From Phymorhynchus buccinoides (taxonomy: Eukaryota; Mollusca; Gastropoda; Neogastropoda; Raphitomidae): a stretch of DNA of 64,000 nucleotides. Of this stretch, positions 10,558-20,211 are shown piece after piece. Within the stretch, counting starts at the first letter, position 1. Each line of letters opens with the position of its first letter. Below the pieces are notes generated by a model, which was not told the DNA's origin, did no database searches, and was given only the letters and a program-made list of their open reading frames with translations. Both the position numbers and the translations under genes were made by a program. The stretch covers positions 5,056,093-5,120,092 of the forward strand of contig CM065706.1 in assembly GCA_017654935.2 (NCBI GenBank), in the 5' to 3' direction.

Positions 10558-11690
10558 AGTAGAACACAAGCAATAACAACCAAAAAACCTTGCAAAGGTC
10601 ATTAAGTACACATAATTCGCCTTTCATTCTTTTTTCCTTTTCCTTTCCCTCTTCTCCTGAAAGGAAAATCATTCATAATCCTCTCCTAAATCTGGCTTAC
10701 CAATTAAAACACAATATAGAATAGGCATCCACTGCAAATGGACCCTTTTAGCTGGTAATATCAGTGATTAAACCATTCGTTTAACATCATCATTTTAAAT
10801 TCAAAGCAATGCTCCAACCAACCAGTCCTCCCTTTTTCTTTTTCAATACTTCATTGTTTTGTTTTGTTAACAGCAAAAAGAACATAAACAATTGTCACCA
10901 CCATACATGTGTAGACGTGCATTTTTTTTAAAAAAAAAGAAAGAAGATAGGAGCAGTGTTGACACAGCATTGTGTAACTTCACAGTCACTAGGCCTTCAA
11001 TTATTATGTCACATGACATATAGTTGGACCTATTTTTGGAGGAAATAAATTGGAGCATATACATTATACGCATTAAGTATAAAGTAAACCACAAGCAATA
11101 ACAACCAAAAACCATTGCACAGGTCAGAAAGTATTACTATAAGGGTTACACATTATTCACCTTTCTCCTCTTTTTTCTCCTCCCACCACCCCCCCTTTTT
11201 TTTAAACGAAAAAACATTTTAATTATTTATAATCATCTCCTAATTTGGTGATTCGTCAGGCCAGCCACGGGTTGCTGAAACTCCTGCCTGTTTTGCCACC
11301 TGCAGTCTATTAATCTTTGACGAGAGAGAGAGAGAGAATAGGAGAGAGAGAGAGAATGTCAGAGGAGAGAGAGACGAAGCGAGAAGAGAAGACTGATGAG
11401 AGAGAGGGAGAGAGAACATTTGAATTGAATTGAAATGAATGAATTTTATTTATAGAGGGTAAATAGAATAAGCAATGGACTACCTGCATTTTTGGTTTTT
11501 TTTACATCCAGCCCTCTTAAAAAATAATAAAAAAGGGAAAAACAAAGCAATATAAAGAGCATGCAAAAACACAGTAAAACCAAAGCTAATCTTATATGCG
11601 GCACGCATCTTGCAGCAGACAAACCAATTGCTCAAACTAGAGCGTTAAGACGGCAACATCACCAACCGCGGGGCAGCGTTTTTGGCTCTA
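10558..11690. other. Non-genic stretch with a repeated flank and GA-rich DNA
   Basis: No gene recognised. 10525-10610 and 11050-11135 are diverged direct repeats sharing CAAGCAATAACAACCAAAAA. 11322-11420 is a GA-rich microsatellite. 11420-11640 is AT-rich. Confidence 0.55.
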
Positions 11691-11835
11691 GTGACCTTGA
11701 CCTTTGACCCATGACCTTCATTATCGAACTTGGCCTAGATCTTCCTACTACCTACCCGCATGCAAAATTTGAGCACCCTAAGTCCATCCGTTCAAACGCT
11801 AGAGAGGATACATACAAACATACAAACATAGTCCG
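11690..11835. repeat. Dispersed-repeat fragment with TGACCTTTGACCC motif
   Basis: Contains GTGACCTTGACCTTTGACC followed by ATGACCTTCA, then CCATCCGTTCAAACGCTAGA and TACATACAAACATACAAACA. This resembles a repeat type common in molluscan genomes. It carries several AGGTCA-type nuclear-receptor half-sites by chance or descent. The reverse copy is near 53220-53830, with inserted bases. Confidence 0.5.
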
Positions 11836-12082
11836 CCTCAGACACGAGTTGAAAACATTACCAATCCGCTCTCTATGATCGAGGTTGGTAATGAAGATGA
11901 TACAGTTAACAAACATCAGATAGTAAAACTCATACACATAAGCATTCCCTATGTATTCATTTAATAGTGTCATACATTTATGATTTATACTGTAATAATG
12001 GAGTTAGCAGCATTGGATTTAGTTTGACATAATTTAGCTTTAGTGGTGATGAAGTCATTTCAACAGATTCAAGCATTAATCC

Positions 12083-12277
12083 AGCCGGGTCAGTGGGTCT
12101 TTAAGGAGTACGCGCACCCACCTGTTTACGATTTAAAGACCCCGCACGTCACGTGTCACATTCCCTCTTATACTAGGAATATTTCTTAAGATTCCTTACT
12201 AGCTATAAGAGGGAAAACACGTGGAAACCGTGATTTTGACACGTGACGTACTGGGTCTTTAAAGACCCACCAGATCC
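12083..12277. mobile_element. MITE-like imperfect inverted repeat
   Basis: The ends pair as GGGTCAGTGGGTCTTTAA and its near complement ending TTAAAGACCCACCAGATCC. Inner arms include CACGTGTCACATTCCCTCTTATA against TATAAGAGGGAAAACACGTG. A third copy of the same terminus is at 12571-12590, so the family has more than one insertion here. The reverse copy is at 52795-52985. Confidence 0.55.
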
Positions 12278-12289
12278 ATGAGTGAAAAT

Positions 12290-12380
12290 AATAATAATAA
12301 TAATAATGGTTATTTATAGAGCGCTTAACTCCCTTTGCATGGAGCTCAAAGCGCTGAACAAAGGCCTAAACACTGACATA
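12290..12380 (-). mobile_element. 3' tail of a SINE or LINE
   Basis: Minus strand: GCGCTTTGAGCTCCATGC, then GTTAAGCGCTCTATAAATA and (ATT)n. This is the same kind of tail as LINE-A (TAAGCGCATATAAATGCTC then (ATT)n). Only the 3' end is recognisable. Confidence 0.5.
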
Positions 12381-12448
12381 CAGATAAACAAACACATTCA
12401 AGACAAGACAACAACAAAATAATATTCTTACTTTGACCAGGTTTGATT

Positions 12449-12533
12449 CCCATACAAATGCCCCCAAACTGAAAACGAGACAGAGACTTTAAAGAGCAGC
12501 CTCTATTTGAATTTGGGGGCATTTGTATATGGG
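12449..12533. repeat. 85-bp hairpin with 20-bp arms
   Basis: CCCATACAAATGCCCCCAAA at the left pairs with TTTGGGGGCATTTGTATATGGG at the right (one 2-base bulge), around a loop of about 44 bases. It may be a small MITE. The reverse copy is near 52556-52650. Confidence 0.6.
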
Positions 12534-12810
12534 TCACACCTACCCAGAAAAAAGGGACTTAATCTTGCTGCGTCAGTGGGTCTTTAAGGGGTACTATTAC
12601 CATTATGACCTTCTGCCATCATGTAGGGCACAGGTATCGGACTCTCAAGCTGAAATCACGGGCACAAAAAACGTTCTATCCATCTCTTCAATTCCATTAT
12701 ATATTAGGGGAAGTTGTAAAGCACAGAACTTCCAGAAGATGGGGGAACTATTTGCACGGAAGACACCCCCCCGGTATCCCCACTGGGGCGCGGGAGGATT
12801 CATCCTGCAT

Positions 12811-13060
12811 TCACCACCAGAAAGGGAAAACCAGGGTCCCTCTAAAGCTGCAAGTGTACGGGTTGCCTTTTTTGTAGCTCTTGTGCGAGCTGCAGGGGTT
12901 GAGCCAGACCGTCTGCCCAGGGGACAGCTGCAAGGGGATGCAGGATGACCCTCTGTGAATACCTCCCAAGACAGGACTGACCACTCCATCATCGTCCACC
13001 ATGATTGCGGAGTGGGTATGCCCGCGTGGTTCGTTGTAGGCGATTAGCTGAAAGGAGTGC
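12811..13060 (-). CDS. C1q-domain protein, exon 3 (C-terminal half of C1q domain and stop), C1 copy
   Basis: The acceptor TTTTTGTCCTCAG|G precedes 13060; 83 codons including TGA follow. The single leading G completes the AGG codon split with exon 2. The peptide begins HSFQLIAYNEPRGHTHSAIM, passes GQTVWLNPCSS and ends SFRGTLVFPFWW, matching the last strands of C1q domains (a hydrophobic VWL strand and a terminal F-x-G-x-L-V-F-P). It contributes the C-terminal 82 residues of the reconstructed 677-residue protein. I saw no obvious AATAAA directly after the stop; downstream lie the MITE-like repeats. The reverse copy (52041-52300) is frameshifted. Confidence 0.85.
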
Positions 13061-13099
13061 CTGAGGACAAAAACAAAATAAAACGACAAAGCAATAATA

Positions 13100-14820
13100 A
13101 TAATAATAATAACTAGAGGGCTGGCACTTCTGGCTCAGTTTTATATGGGAAGTGTTGCAAAGATACTCCTTAATAAATACAGAAAATATGAATGCATTCC
13201 GTGAAGCCGTTTTCGAGTTATTCAAGAATAAATATTGGCCGAATTTGGCCATTTTTAGCCCATATTTCGGCCAAAATTTGGCCAATCGGCATAATATTGG
13301 ATATTGAGCATGAGAATAGTGTCCGTCAATTGTCCTGTAAAGTTAAGCGAAATCGCGAAAGTAACTCATAAGGGCTACAAAATCCAATAGTTAATATTGG
13401 GACGTCACCTCCGGTTTTAACTATTCCGTGAACCAAATAAAAGCTGCCTGACCATAGCTGGGGGCACTTCCGGTTCGGGTTTATACCGGAAGTGTTGCAA
13501 ATCTATTTGTTAGTCAATTCTGAAAGTCGTTCAGCCCTTTTTGAGATATTTTAGAGTGAAATTTCGCCGATTTCGCGGTTTTCCGGCCATATTTTGCCGA
13601 AAACTTCGGCGAAATCATTTAATATTTCAAATTTCACATACCCATAAGGTCCTGCAACGCTTTGGAAAATGTTAGCCAAATCGGACAAAAAAGGGGAAGA
13701 AGAAGAACAAAAAAGAAAGAATTTTGACGAATGAAATAGTATTATCCAAATTTCGCCGATTTCGCGGTTTTTCGGCCATATTTTGCCGACAAATCGGCGC
13801 AATCATTTAATATTTCCTATTTCACATTCCCATAAGGTCCTGCAACTTTTTGGAAAATTTCAGCCAAATCGGCCAGAAAAAAAAAAAAAAAAGAATTTTG
13901 ACGAATGCAATATTATTCTCCCTATAAGGGAGAATCCTAATAATAATAATAATAATAAATAATAATAATAACAACTAGAGTGCTTATGTTTGCCTTCAAG
14001 AGCAAACATGACAGGATTCTCCCTCTAAACAGCTATTTGCAAGTTATTCAATACTAAATTTTGCCATTTCTGGTTCGAATTAATAACGAAAGTATTGCAC
14101 TGAAAAAATTAAAGGATTCAGTGCAGCCATTTTCAAGTTATTGAAGATTGAAGTTTTGCTAAAATTTGCAATTTTTTGCCATTTTTCGGCCCAGTTTTGG
14201 CCAATCGGTTTAATATTGGAAATTTTACATTAGAATACTGTCCTTCCATTGTTCTGCGCATTTCAGCGAAATCGGATGAATTTTTTTCTCCATAAATGGG
14301 AATTAGTGAAAGTGACACAACCACATTTACATACATTTGAATAATTTCCAAACTATTTAACATATCGTCAACAAACTCCTTTCCGACCTGGGCCAGAGAA
14401 AGGGCTACAACATCCAATAGTTAGTTTTGTGACGTCACTTCCGGTTTTGCCTATTCCGTGAACCAAATAAAATCTGCCTGGCCATAGCTGGGGCACTTCC
14501 GGTTCGTACTTCCGGTTCGATTTCATACCGGAAGTGTTGCACATCTACTGCTTAGTCAATTCTGAAAATATAAACGAAATCCGTTTAGCCGTGTTTGAGA
14601 TATTCAAGATTGAAATTTTGCCGATTTCGCGTTTTTTCGGCCATATTTTGCCGACAATTCGGCGAAATCATTTAATATTTGAAATTCCACATACCCATAA
14701 GGTCCTGCAACTTTTCTGAAAATGTCAGCCAAATCGGACAAAAAAAGGGGAAGAAAAAGATGAAAAAAGAAAAAAAGAAGAATTTTGAGAATCCTAATAA
14801 TAGGCCTAAAAGAAGAAACT
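13100..14820. repeat. Cluster of diverged direct repeats (CTTCCGGTT / AAATCGGAC modules)
   Basis: About five diverged modules recur at roughly 13130-13390, 13460-13700, 13745-13880, 14050-14420 and 14490-14750. Shared phrases are ACTTCCGGTTCG, ACCGGAAGTGTTGCA, TTTCGCCGATTTCGCGGTTT, TAAGGTCCTGCAAC and GCCAAATCGGAC. Trinucleotide ATT/AAT runs separate some of them. It lies in intron 2. Copies are at 50250-51990 (reverse) and 56501-57120 (direct). No coding potential. Confidence 0.7.
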
Positions 14821-14949
14821 AAGGGGCGACTGAAACTATAATCCTATATTAACAAACACTGACCTCCGGCTTTGATGGAAGGTAGAGAGAGGGTCCTTTA
14901 AGGCCTTGGCACACGCTAACACAAATGGTTTGCTACAACTAGTGTTATA

Positions 14950-15163
14950 GGGGAAGACGGGGTAAAAAGCGCATGGGCGGGTAAGAAGCCCACCCCAATT
15001 ATCTCATGAAATAAAGAAAATTTCAGTCAAATTTGCCCATGAGACGAATGCTAGACATTAACGCTCGTCTCATGGGCAAAATGAGACTGAAATTTGCTTC
15101 ATTTCATGAGATAATTGGGGTGGGCTTCTTACCCGCCCATGCGCTTTTTACCCCGTCTTCCCC
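14950..15163. mobile_element. 214-bp MITE with TA target-site duplication
   Basis: Near-perfect foldback: GGGGAAGACGGGGTAAAAAG at the left end is mirrored at the right, with arms of about 95 bp and a short loop near 15057. It is flanked by TA on both sides (14948-14949, 15164-15165). The corresponding site in C3, near 57276-57290, has the flanks joined through a single TA and no element, giving an empty-site confirmation. The reverse copy is at 49785-50002, and a half copy is at 51210-51342. The superfamily is not assigned; a TA duplication fits Tc1/mariner-like or related transposases. Confidence 0.85.
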
Positions 15164-15174
15164 TACCACAAGTT

Positions 15175-15440
15175 GCAGTCGATACATACATAGGCCTACA
15201 TACATCTATATCATTAAAAATTCGGGACTTTCCTGGAGTTGCACTGCCTCCGGGCATTGCCTCCAGGATCGTTCCCACCATCTTTATAGGCCTGTCTACT
15301 AATGTCTCATATGTGTCTGTTCCAGACCAGAGGACATTAAACAGATTTTCATCCTGCAGTCGAAATCGCAGAGCTCGCGGCACACGCTGCAACTGTGATA
15401 CAACCCCCTTGCAATCCTTTGCTGAACCAACCACAGGTAG
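15175..15440 (-). repeat. Repeat 1 of a conserved sequence, possible exon
   Basis: On the minus strand a frame contains RALRFRLQDENLFNVLW, then VGTILEAMPGGS and PGKSRIFND. A diverged copy on the same strand at 18380-18510 encodes a closely similar string. Further copies are at 49500-49740 and 57285-57540. Amino-acid similarity persists between copies, but I recognise no domain and the splice sites are weak. It could be an exon of an unrecognised gene or a transposable-element piece. Confidence 0.35.
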
Positions 15441-16106
15441 ACTCAGAAATATTGTTTTAAAATATATGCAGACTACTTATATGTAAACTAAAATGTAAAA
15501 CTGGCAGAAAATAGTGTGCAGATCAAAACGATGGTCAGTACAAGCGTCCGACGTCGAGTAGGCCTATCTAAAATCTTGAACTGACATAGAATACTAGGCC
15601 TACATGGGGGGTGCTTTACACACTGTTTTGATCTACATCGATTGAAGAAGAAAACATGCTGTGCAAGTACTCATCATTCATGATGCCGCCCATTTCACGG
15701 TTTATTTGGATTTTGGCCTCTTGGACCCTGTCCCGATTTTTGTAATCGGGACTCCTGGTTCCCAAATGCATGGAAAATTACGAATCAACTCGATCAGTTT
15801 GCATGTTTTAGTCCGACGCTTTCACTCCGCCATTGTGACGCAAAAACCACGTGACACGCAACGACGCTCTGATTGGCTGGAGGTTTGCACTGTTGATTCG
15901 AAAGTCAGGATCTGAATAGGTTGTGGTATGCTGATCAAGAATATGACTGGTTATAGGGGTCTATGCCGATCATGGTAGTCATGATTGTAAGACCAATGGT
16001 TTTTCAGACTGCAGCCAACGCTGTAATAGTCAAGGTCAAGGTTATGGTCATCAAAATGTTGCAACACACACATATACAAAGACAGACAGACAGACAGACA
16101 GACAGA

Positions 16107-16150
<44 letters not shown>

Positions 16151-16600
16151 GATCAGGAACTTGATCGTTTTTCGGTCCTTTACGCATTGATTTTCTGTGG
16201 GACCGATCGTTTTACTATCCAGCTGGTCCAGGGACTTATTGATTTTCCAGGCACTCGGTCCCGTCAGTCAGTGTTCCAGATTACGCAGATCTGTACGTAA
16301 ATTACGTACAAAGTTGCAAGTTTGACGTATACATTTTTCAGTCAATACGTCATTGTGACGTACACTGTACAGTTTTTCTCTCAGCTGATTGCTTCCTCAA
16401 ACGTGTTCGCCGCGATCAGAATGTTGAAGCCAATTCGGCTTGCGGGAAACGATCAACAATACTATACTATACTAACAAAATATACTGGGCCTATTCTTTC
16501 ACTACTAGGCTTGAAGCAGACGACAAAAACCACAGAGTAATTTCCCTTTGTTTCTCGCCACCCATGCTGCTGCTCGCACGCGCGTTTCTTGGAAGCAAAA
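15441..16600. other. Intron 2 stretch upstream of the zinc-finger fragment
   Basis: No gene seen. 15830-15890 has CCACGTGACAC and CTCTGATTGGCTGG (an inverted CCAAT-like box), about 730 bases upstream of the ATG at 16604. 16080-16148 is (CAGA)n followed by (CA)n. Any promoter role is inference. Confidence 0.4.
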
Positions 16601-16603
16601 AAA

Positions 16604-16851
16604 ATGGCGCTGCTTCGCTGGATTGCGAAAACTTCGACGCAAAGTTCTTCCAAAGACTCTGAAGTTTTAAGTCAGGTGACAAAAACCCTCGAACCAGTTC
16701 CAGGCCCTTCAACTTCAAGGTCTACTTCAACTCACTGACAACTGTCAGTAGTGATGAAAAGAAGAAAGTAACTGGCAAATTCAAGTCAAGTTGGTGTGAA
16801 GAATTTGACTGGCTTCAGCATCGTGATGGCAAGCTCTTCTGCAGTGCGTGC
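16604..16851 (+). pseudogene. N-terminal fragment of a hAT/ZNF862-like TTF-type zinc-finger protein
   Basis: Plus strand, antisense to the C1q gene and inside its intron 2. From ATG at 16604 the frame reads MALLRWIAKTSTQ, then EPVPGPSTSRSTST, and meets TGA at 16736. Continuing with a shift of one base gives DEKKKVTGKFKSSW, CEEFDWLQHRDGKLFCSAC, which matches the K-F-x(n)-W-x(4)-F-W-L ... M/L-F-C-x-x-C start of TTF-type zinc fingers in hAT transposases and their ZNF862/KIAA1586-like relatives. C1 lacks one C of a CC pair near 16732, consistent with a single-base deletion. The frame then runs into a GTGCG/TG repeat that is either a microsatellite insertion or an intron starting at GTGCGT. Copies are at 48236-47998 (minus) and 59155-59455. 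Confidence 0.55.
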
Positions 16852-16880
16852 GTGCGTGCGTGCGCGTGTTTGTGTGTGTA

Positions 16881-16914
<34 letters not shown>

Positions 16915-17559
16915 TCATGATTACAAGTCTTATTTTTGAATTTATTTTTTTACTAAACAATTAATATAAATAAATGACTCTTCAAGCTTTGTACACATTG
17001 TTAAAGAGATTTGTCTTTATTTTAGAGCATATTGTCCATCTATTATGGCTTTTACTTTTGACCCTCAAACATTTTCAAATGACCCTTAAAATTTGGGGGC
17101 AAAGGGTCATGATGACCCTTACAAATTTGGAAGCATGGGGAACTGGTCGTTTTTGTTTCAAGCTGAATTAAAGAATTTCACCGACACCGTTTTCGATTCA
17201 AACAAGAGGTCGGCGCAAACTTTCTAGTGACGTATGACTCGGGGGTGGGGGTGGGTGGAGAACGAAACAGAATCGAAGTCGTTTCTAACGTGTTACTTAC
17301 AACTGTGTTCCGAGTGCATACGGAAAACCCCGATTGCGAGAGATCTCCGAGACTGAGTTATTTCCTGATCCACAGTGTGTGTCGTCAAACTTCTTCCGGT
17401 GGAGTGACAAACACAAAGATGATATTGTGATTAGGAAATAAAATGGGACTTACTGGTTGTCAAAAGGACTGATTGATTTTTTGGTCTGTCAGTCCCAGGA
17501 CTTATTGGTTTCAAAAGCCAGCCCGATCACTGCACACACACACACACACACACCCCTAC
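16852..17559. other. Intron 2 stretch with microsatellite and short repeats
   Basis: GT/CG microsatellite 16843-16913. AT-rich sequence contains a duplicated ATGACCCTTA-type motif (17076-17130). A (CA)n tract at 17531-17552 sits just inside the intron after the exon 2 donor. No gene. Confidence 0.55.
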
Positions 17560-17731
17560 CTGATAGAAGCAGTAAAGATGTAGAGTCCCGCACAAGGGGC
17601 AGTGAAGACCCCAGTCTCCTCATTGTAGTGTTGGCCCTCGTTGAAGGTGACGATGTCGAACACCATGGCTCCCTGCTGCTTAGTCTTGCCAACATTCAGA
17701 CCACGTGCGTCGAAGAGGCGACAGGCTTTGG
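17560..17731 (-). CDS. C1q-domain protein, exon 2 (N-terminal half of C1q domain), C1 copy
   Basis: 172-bp exon bounded by acceptor CATTTTGCAG|CC and donor ATCAG|GTAGGG. Entry phase 1 and exit phase 2 fit exons 1 and 3 exactly. The peptide contains LFDARGLNVGKTKQQGAM, VFDIVTFNEGQHYNEETG, then VFTAPCAGLYIFTAS: the family's V-F-D-x-V-x-x-N ... Y-x(3)-T-G-x-F-x-A-P-x-x-G-x-Y-x-F core. C1q domains of this kind serve as trimeric ligand-binding heads in innate recognition in molluscs (family knowledge). A SINE ends about 35 bases upstream of the acceptor, and the polypyrimidine tract is short. Copies: 47087-47258 (intact) and 60311-60483 (donor altered). Confidence 0.9.
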
Positions 17732-17765
17732 CTGCAAAATGATCGCCACGTCACACTTTAGTATT

Positions 17766-18207
17766 TAGTATTATTCTAATCACGGAGACTTATCTCGACT
17801 ATGAAATTCGGGCTGCTCTTCCCTCGGAGAACGCGTCGCCACAAGCGCAGCGCCTGCCCATTTTTATTATTATTATTTTTTTAATTATTTTTTTGGGAGG
17901 GGAGGGTGAGGAGGAGGGTATGGGGCAGATGTGGGAAACCTAGCTATCAATCTGGTCATACCAGGCAGCGGGATTTCTCCCTGCTCTTACCAACTTAAAA
18001 AAACACCGTCCCGTGGGATTTTTACGTACGTAAAACTTAGCTTCAAGTCCCCATCCTATCCGAAGGACTTGGACGTTCAGTTCGATTTCCCTGTCGAACT
18101 AGAAAGAAAAAGGGCGAGGCCGGGATTCGAACCGGGGTCACTCGATCACGCCGCGGTCACGCATTGAATTCGGTAGCGCAGACGAACCACTTAGCCACTC
18201 TGCCACC
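17766..18207 (-). mobile_element. SINE-1, tRNA-derived SINE in intron 1
   Basis: Minus strand. The tRNA-like head (18207-18115) has A box TGGCTAAGTGG (18187-18197) and B box GGTTCGAATCC (18123-18133). The body includes CCTTCGGATAGGATGGGGAC and TTTTACGTACGTAAAAATCC, followed by an A/T-rich stretch. It ends GACGCGTTCTCCGAGGGAAG, GAGCAGCCCGAATTTCATAG and an AATACTAAATACT tail. That tail abuts the exon 2 acceptor region of the C1q gene. Copies are at 46594-47060 and 60520-60965 at the same position relative to exon 2, so insertion predates the duplication. Confidence 0.8.
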
Positions 18208-18282
18208 TTCCTTCCCATAGAATACAGGATACAATAGATGTAGGCCTCCCTGGGCAAGGCATCTCCGCTATAAAACAGATTT

Positions 18283-18533
18283 GTGTGTGTGTGTGTGTGT
18301 GTGTGTTATTAAATACTTGTAGCGGTGCCATAGCCGATGAGGTTGAACCGAGCGTGGTTACCGCTACACCTATCTGTATTAATTTTTAAAAATCGGGACT
18401 TTACTGGTTTCGTACTGCCTCCGGGCATTGCCTCCAGTATTGTTCCCAACATATTTGTATTTACAAATGTCCCATATGTGTCTGATTCAGACCAAGAGGA
18501 CGTAAAACACCATTTTCGTCGTCGTCGTCGTCG

Positions 18534-18576
<43 letters not shown>

Positions 18577-18595
18577 TGTGTCTGTGTGTGTGTGT

Positions 18596-18636
<41 letters not shown>

Positions 18637-18720
18637 CAATGGGAATGTTTGTAGTTTTATTTCTTTGTAAAGCGCCATGAATATAATTGTCTAGAAGCCC
18701 AGCTGTTCAGATTAGCACAA
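18283..18720. repeat. Repeat 2 (related to 15175-15440) with GT microsatellites
   Basis: (GT)n at 18283-18306. A minus-strand frame at about 18530-18385 holds SESDTYGTFVNTNMLGTILE then MPGGSTKPVKSR, the diverged twin of 15175-15440. A (CGT)n run at 18517-18537 leads into long (GT)n, 18538-18633. After this comes TTTGTAAAGCGCCATGAATA, a LINE/SINE-type tail motif. Equivalents are at 46130-46510 and 61040-61470. Confidence 0.5.
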
Positions 18721-19009
18721 TTATACTTGATTGGGTCTTTCATTTATTTTCGGCAGACAACAGCGTGAGGTTTGGGTAGTCTAGTAGTACAGTGAAAGGT
18801 TTAGGAGTTTTTAATGAAACGAACCCTGGATTTTAAAGGAGGATCAAGATTATAATATTCAAACTCCGTTCGATTGTTCTTTGTGGCAAACACCAAATCT
18901 CAACAATGTACTCTTCATTTTTTCTCTCTTTATTATTGATTTTTTGGGGGGTGGTGGGTGAGGGATGGGGTAGTAATCAAATCAAATGAACTTCTGCAAG
19001 AAAAAATAT
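18721..19009. other. Intron 1 stretch holding the empty LTR site
   Basis: No gene. The sequence AAATCTCAACAATG near 18894-18905 is the pre-insertion site of the 1.7-kb solo LTR that occupies the same place in C3 and C0. Confidence 0.7.
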
Positions 19010-20205
19010 AATAATAATAATAATAATGAGCATTTATATGCGCTTATTCTTAAACAAGCCCTAAGCGCCTACAATAATAAACAAATAAATGAATAACCCC
19101 CCCACAAAACAAAGACAAACAACAACAACAACAACAATAACAAGCAGTAGAAAATATGAGAATGTCAAACATTTCCTCGCATACACACACACACATGCGT
19201 GCGCGCACACAAACGCGCATACACAAACAAAACACACACACACACCACACCACACCACACCACACAACACAACACACGTCCGCACAAACCACACACTGCA
19301 CTCAAACACACGCGCAGAGAAGGGACAAAAATTACTTTCCAAAAGAACAGAGCAGGCTACGATTTGAAGAGAGTGGTTTTGAGGGAAGACTTAAATGAAG
19401 AAAGGGAGTTGGCAGAACGGAGAGGAAGAGGGAGTTTGTTCCAAGTAGAGGAGGCCTGAAAAGAGAAGGAACGTTCACCGAGAGTCCTGGTGCGGTAACG
19501 AGGGATCTGGAGGAGAGAAGTGTCAGAAGAGGAGCGTAACTGTCTAAGAGGTGTGTAAAGGTTCAGGAGATCAGTGAGATAAGAAGGAGCAAGACCATTC
19601 AGGGACTTGTAACAGAGCAGAGAGAGCTTGTAGTCGATACGCTTTCCAACAGGAAGCCAGTGAAGAGATTCATGAGAGAATTTGGAGCACCTCAGTACAA
19701 GGCGAGCAGCATTGTTTTGAATTTTTAAAAGTTTAGCGAGAACAGTTTGTGGGCAGCCAGCAAGAAGGGAATTACAGTAATCTAGTCTGGAGAGTACGAA
19801 GGCAGAGATGAGAGTTTTGGTAGCTTCCTCGGAAAGAAGATGTCTTACAGATCCAATGCGCCGAAGTTCTAAGTAACAAGCACGACAGACAGAGGAAATC
19901 TGGTTTTGGAAGGAGAGAGTCTGATCAAGTGTGACGCCAAGATTGCGTACAGTGGTAGAAGTGTGGATAAGAGAGTTTTCTAACTGGATGGAAGTGGGGA
20001 CAGAGTTTGCTGACAAGAGTTTCTTGGGTACAATGAAAATCATTTCTGAAAAGAAACAAGAGGCAAAGCCTTGAAGGCTCATTCGAACAGGCAGGTGTGG
20101 GACAACAACAAAGATTGAGGGGGTGTCTAAAGTACAAGATTGCCAATAAAATTTTAAAGTACAAATGAAACTATCGTTAATGGATATAACTAAAAACAAA
20201 ATAAA
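19010..20205 (-). mobile_element. LINE-A, 5'-truncated CR1/L2-like non-LTR retrotransposon (C1 copy, frame open)
   Basis: Best copy of LINE-A. A 280-codon open frame at 20199-19357 encodes the C-terminal RT region: IFIVPKKLLSANSV, LGVTLDQTLSFQNQ, LISAFVLSRLDYCNSLLAG, NAARLVLRCSKFSHESLHW, SLNGLAPSYLTDLL and a final SSTWNKLPLPLRS motif near the end. These are post-catalytic and thumb/connection sequences of Jockey/CR1/L2 elements. No catalytic FADD box is included. The 3' UTR carries a CA-rich microsatellite, and the end is an (ATT)n tail at 19010-19027. It lies in intron 1 of the C1q gene, same strand. Confidence 0.85.
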
Positions 20206-20211
20206 AAGTCC

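Noticed and set aside
12523..12948. 141-codon plus-strand frame
   Set aside because: Antisense to C1q exon 3 and its 3' flank; no domain and repeat-derived start.
18115..18207. Functional tRNA gene
   Set aside because: A and B boxes are good, but the acceptor stem does not pair, the anticodon region is not tRNA-like, and the sequence continues into a SINE body with a shared tail.
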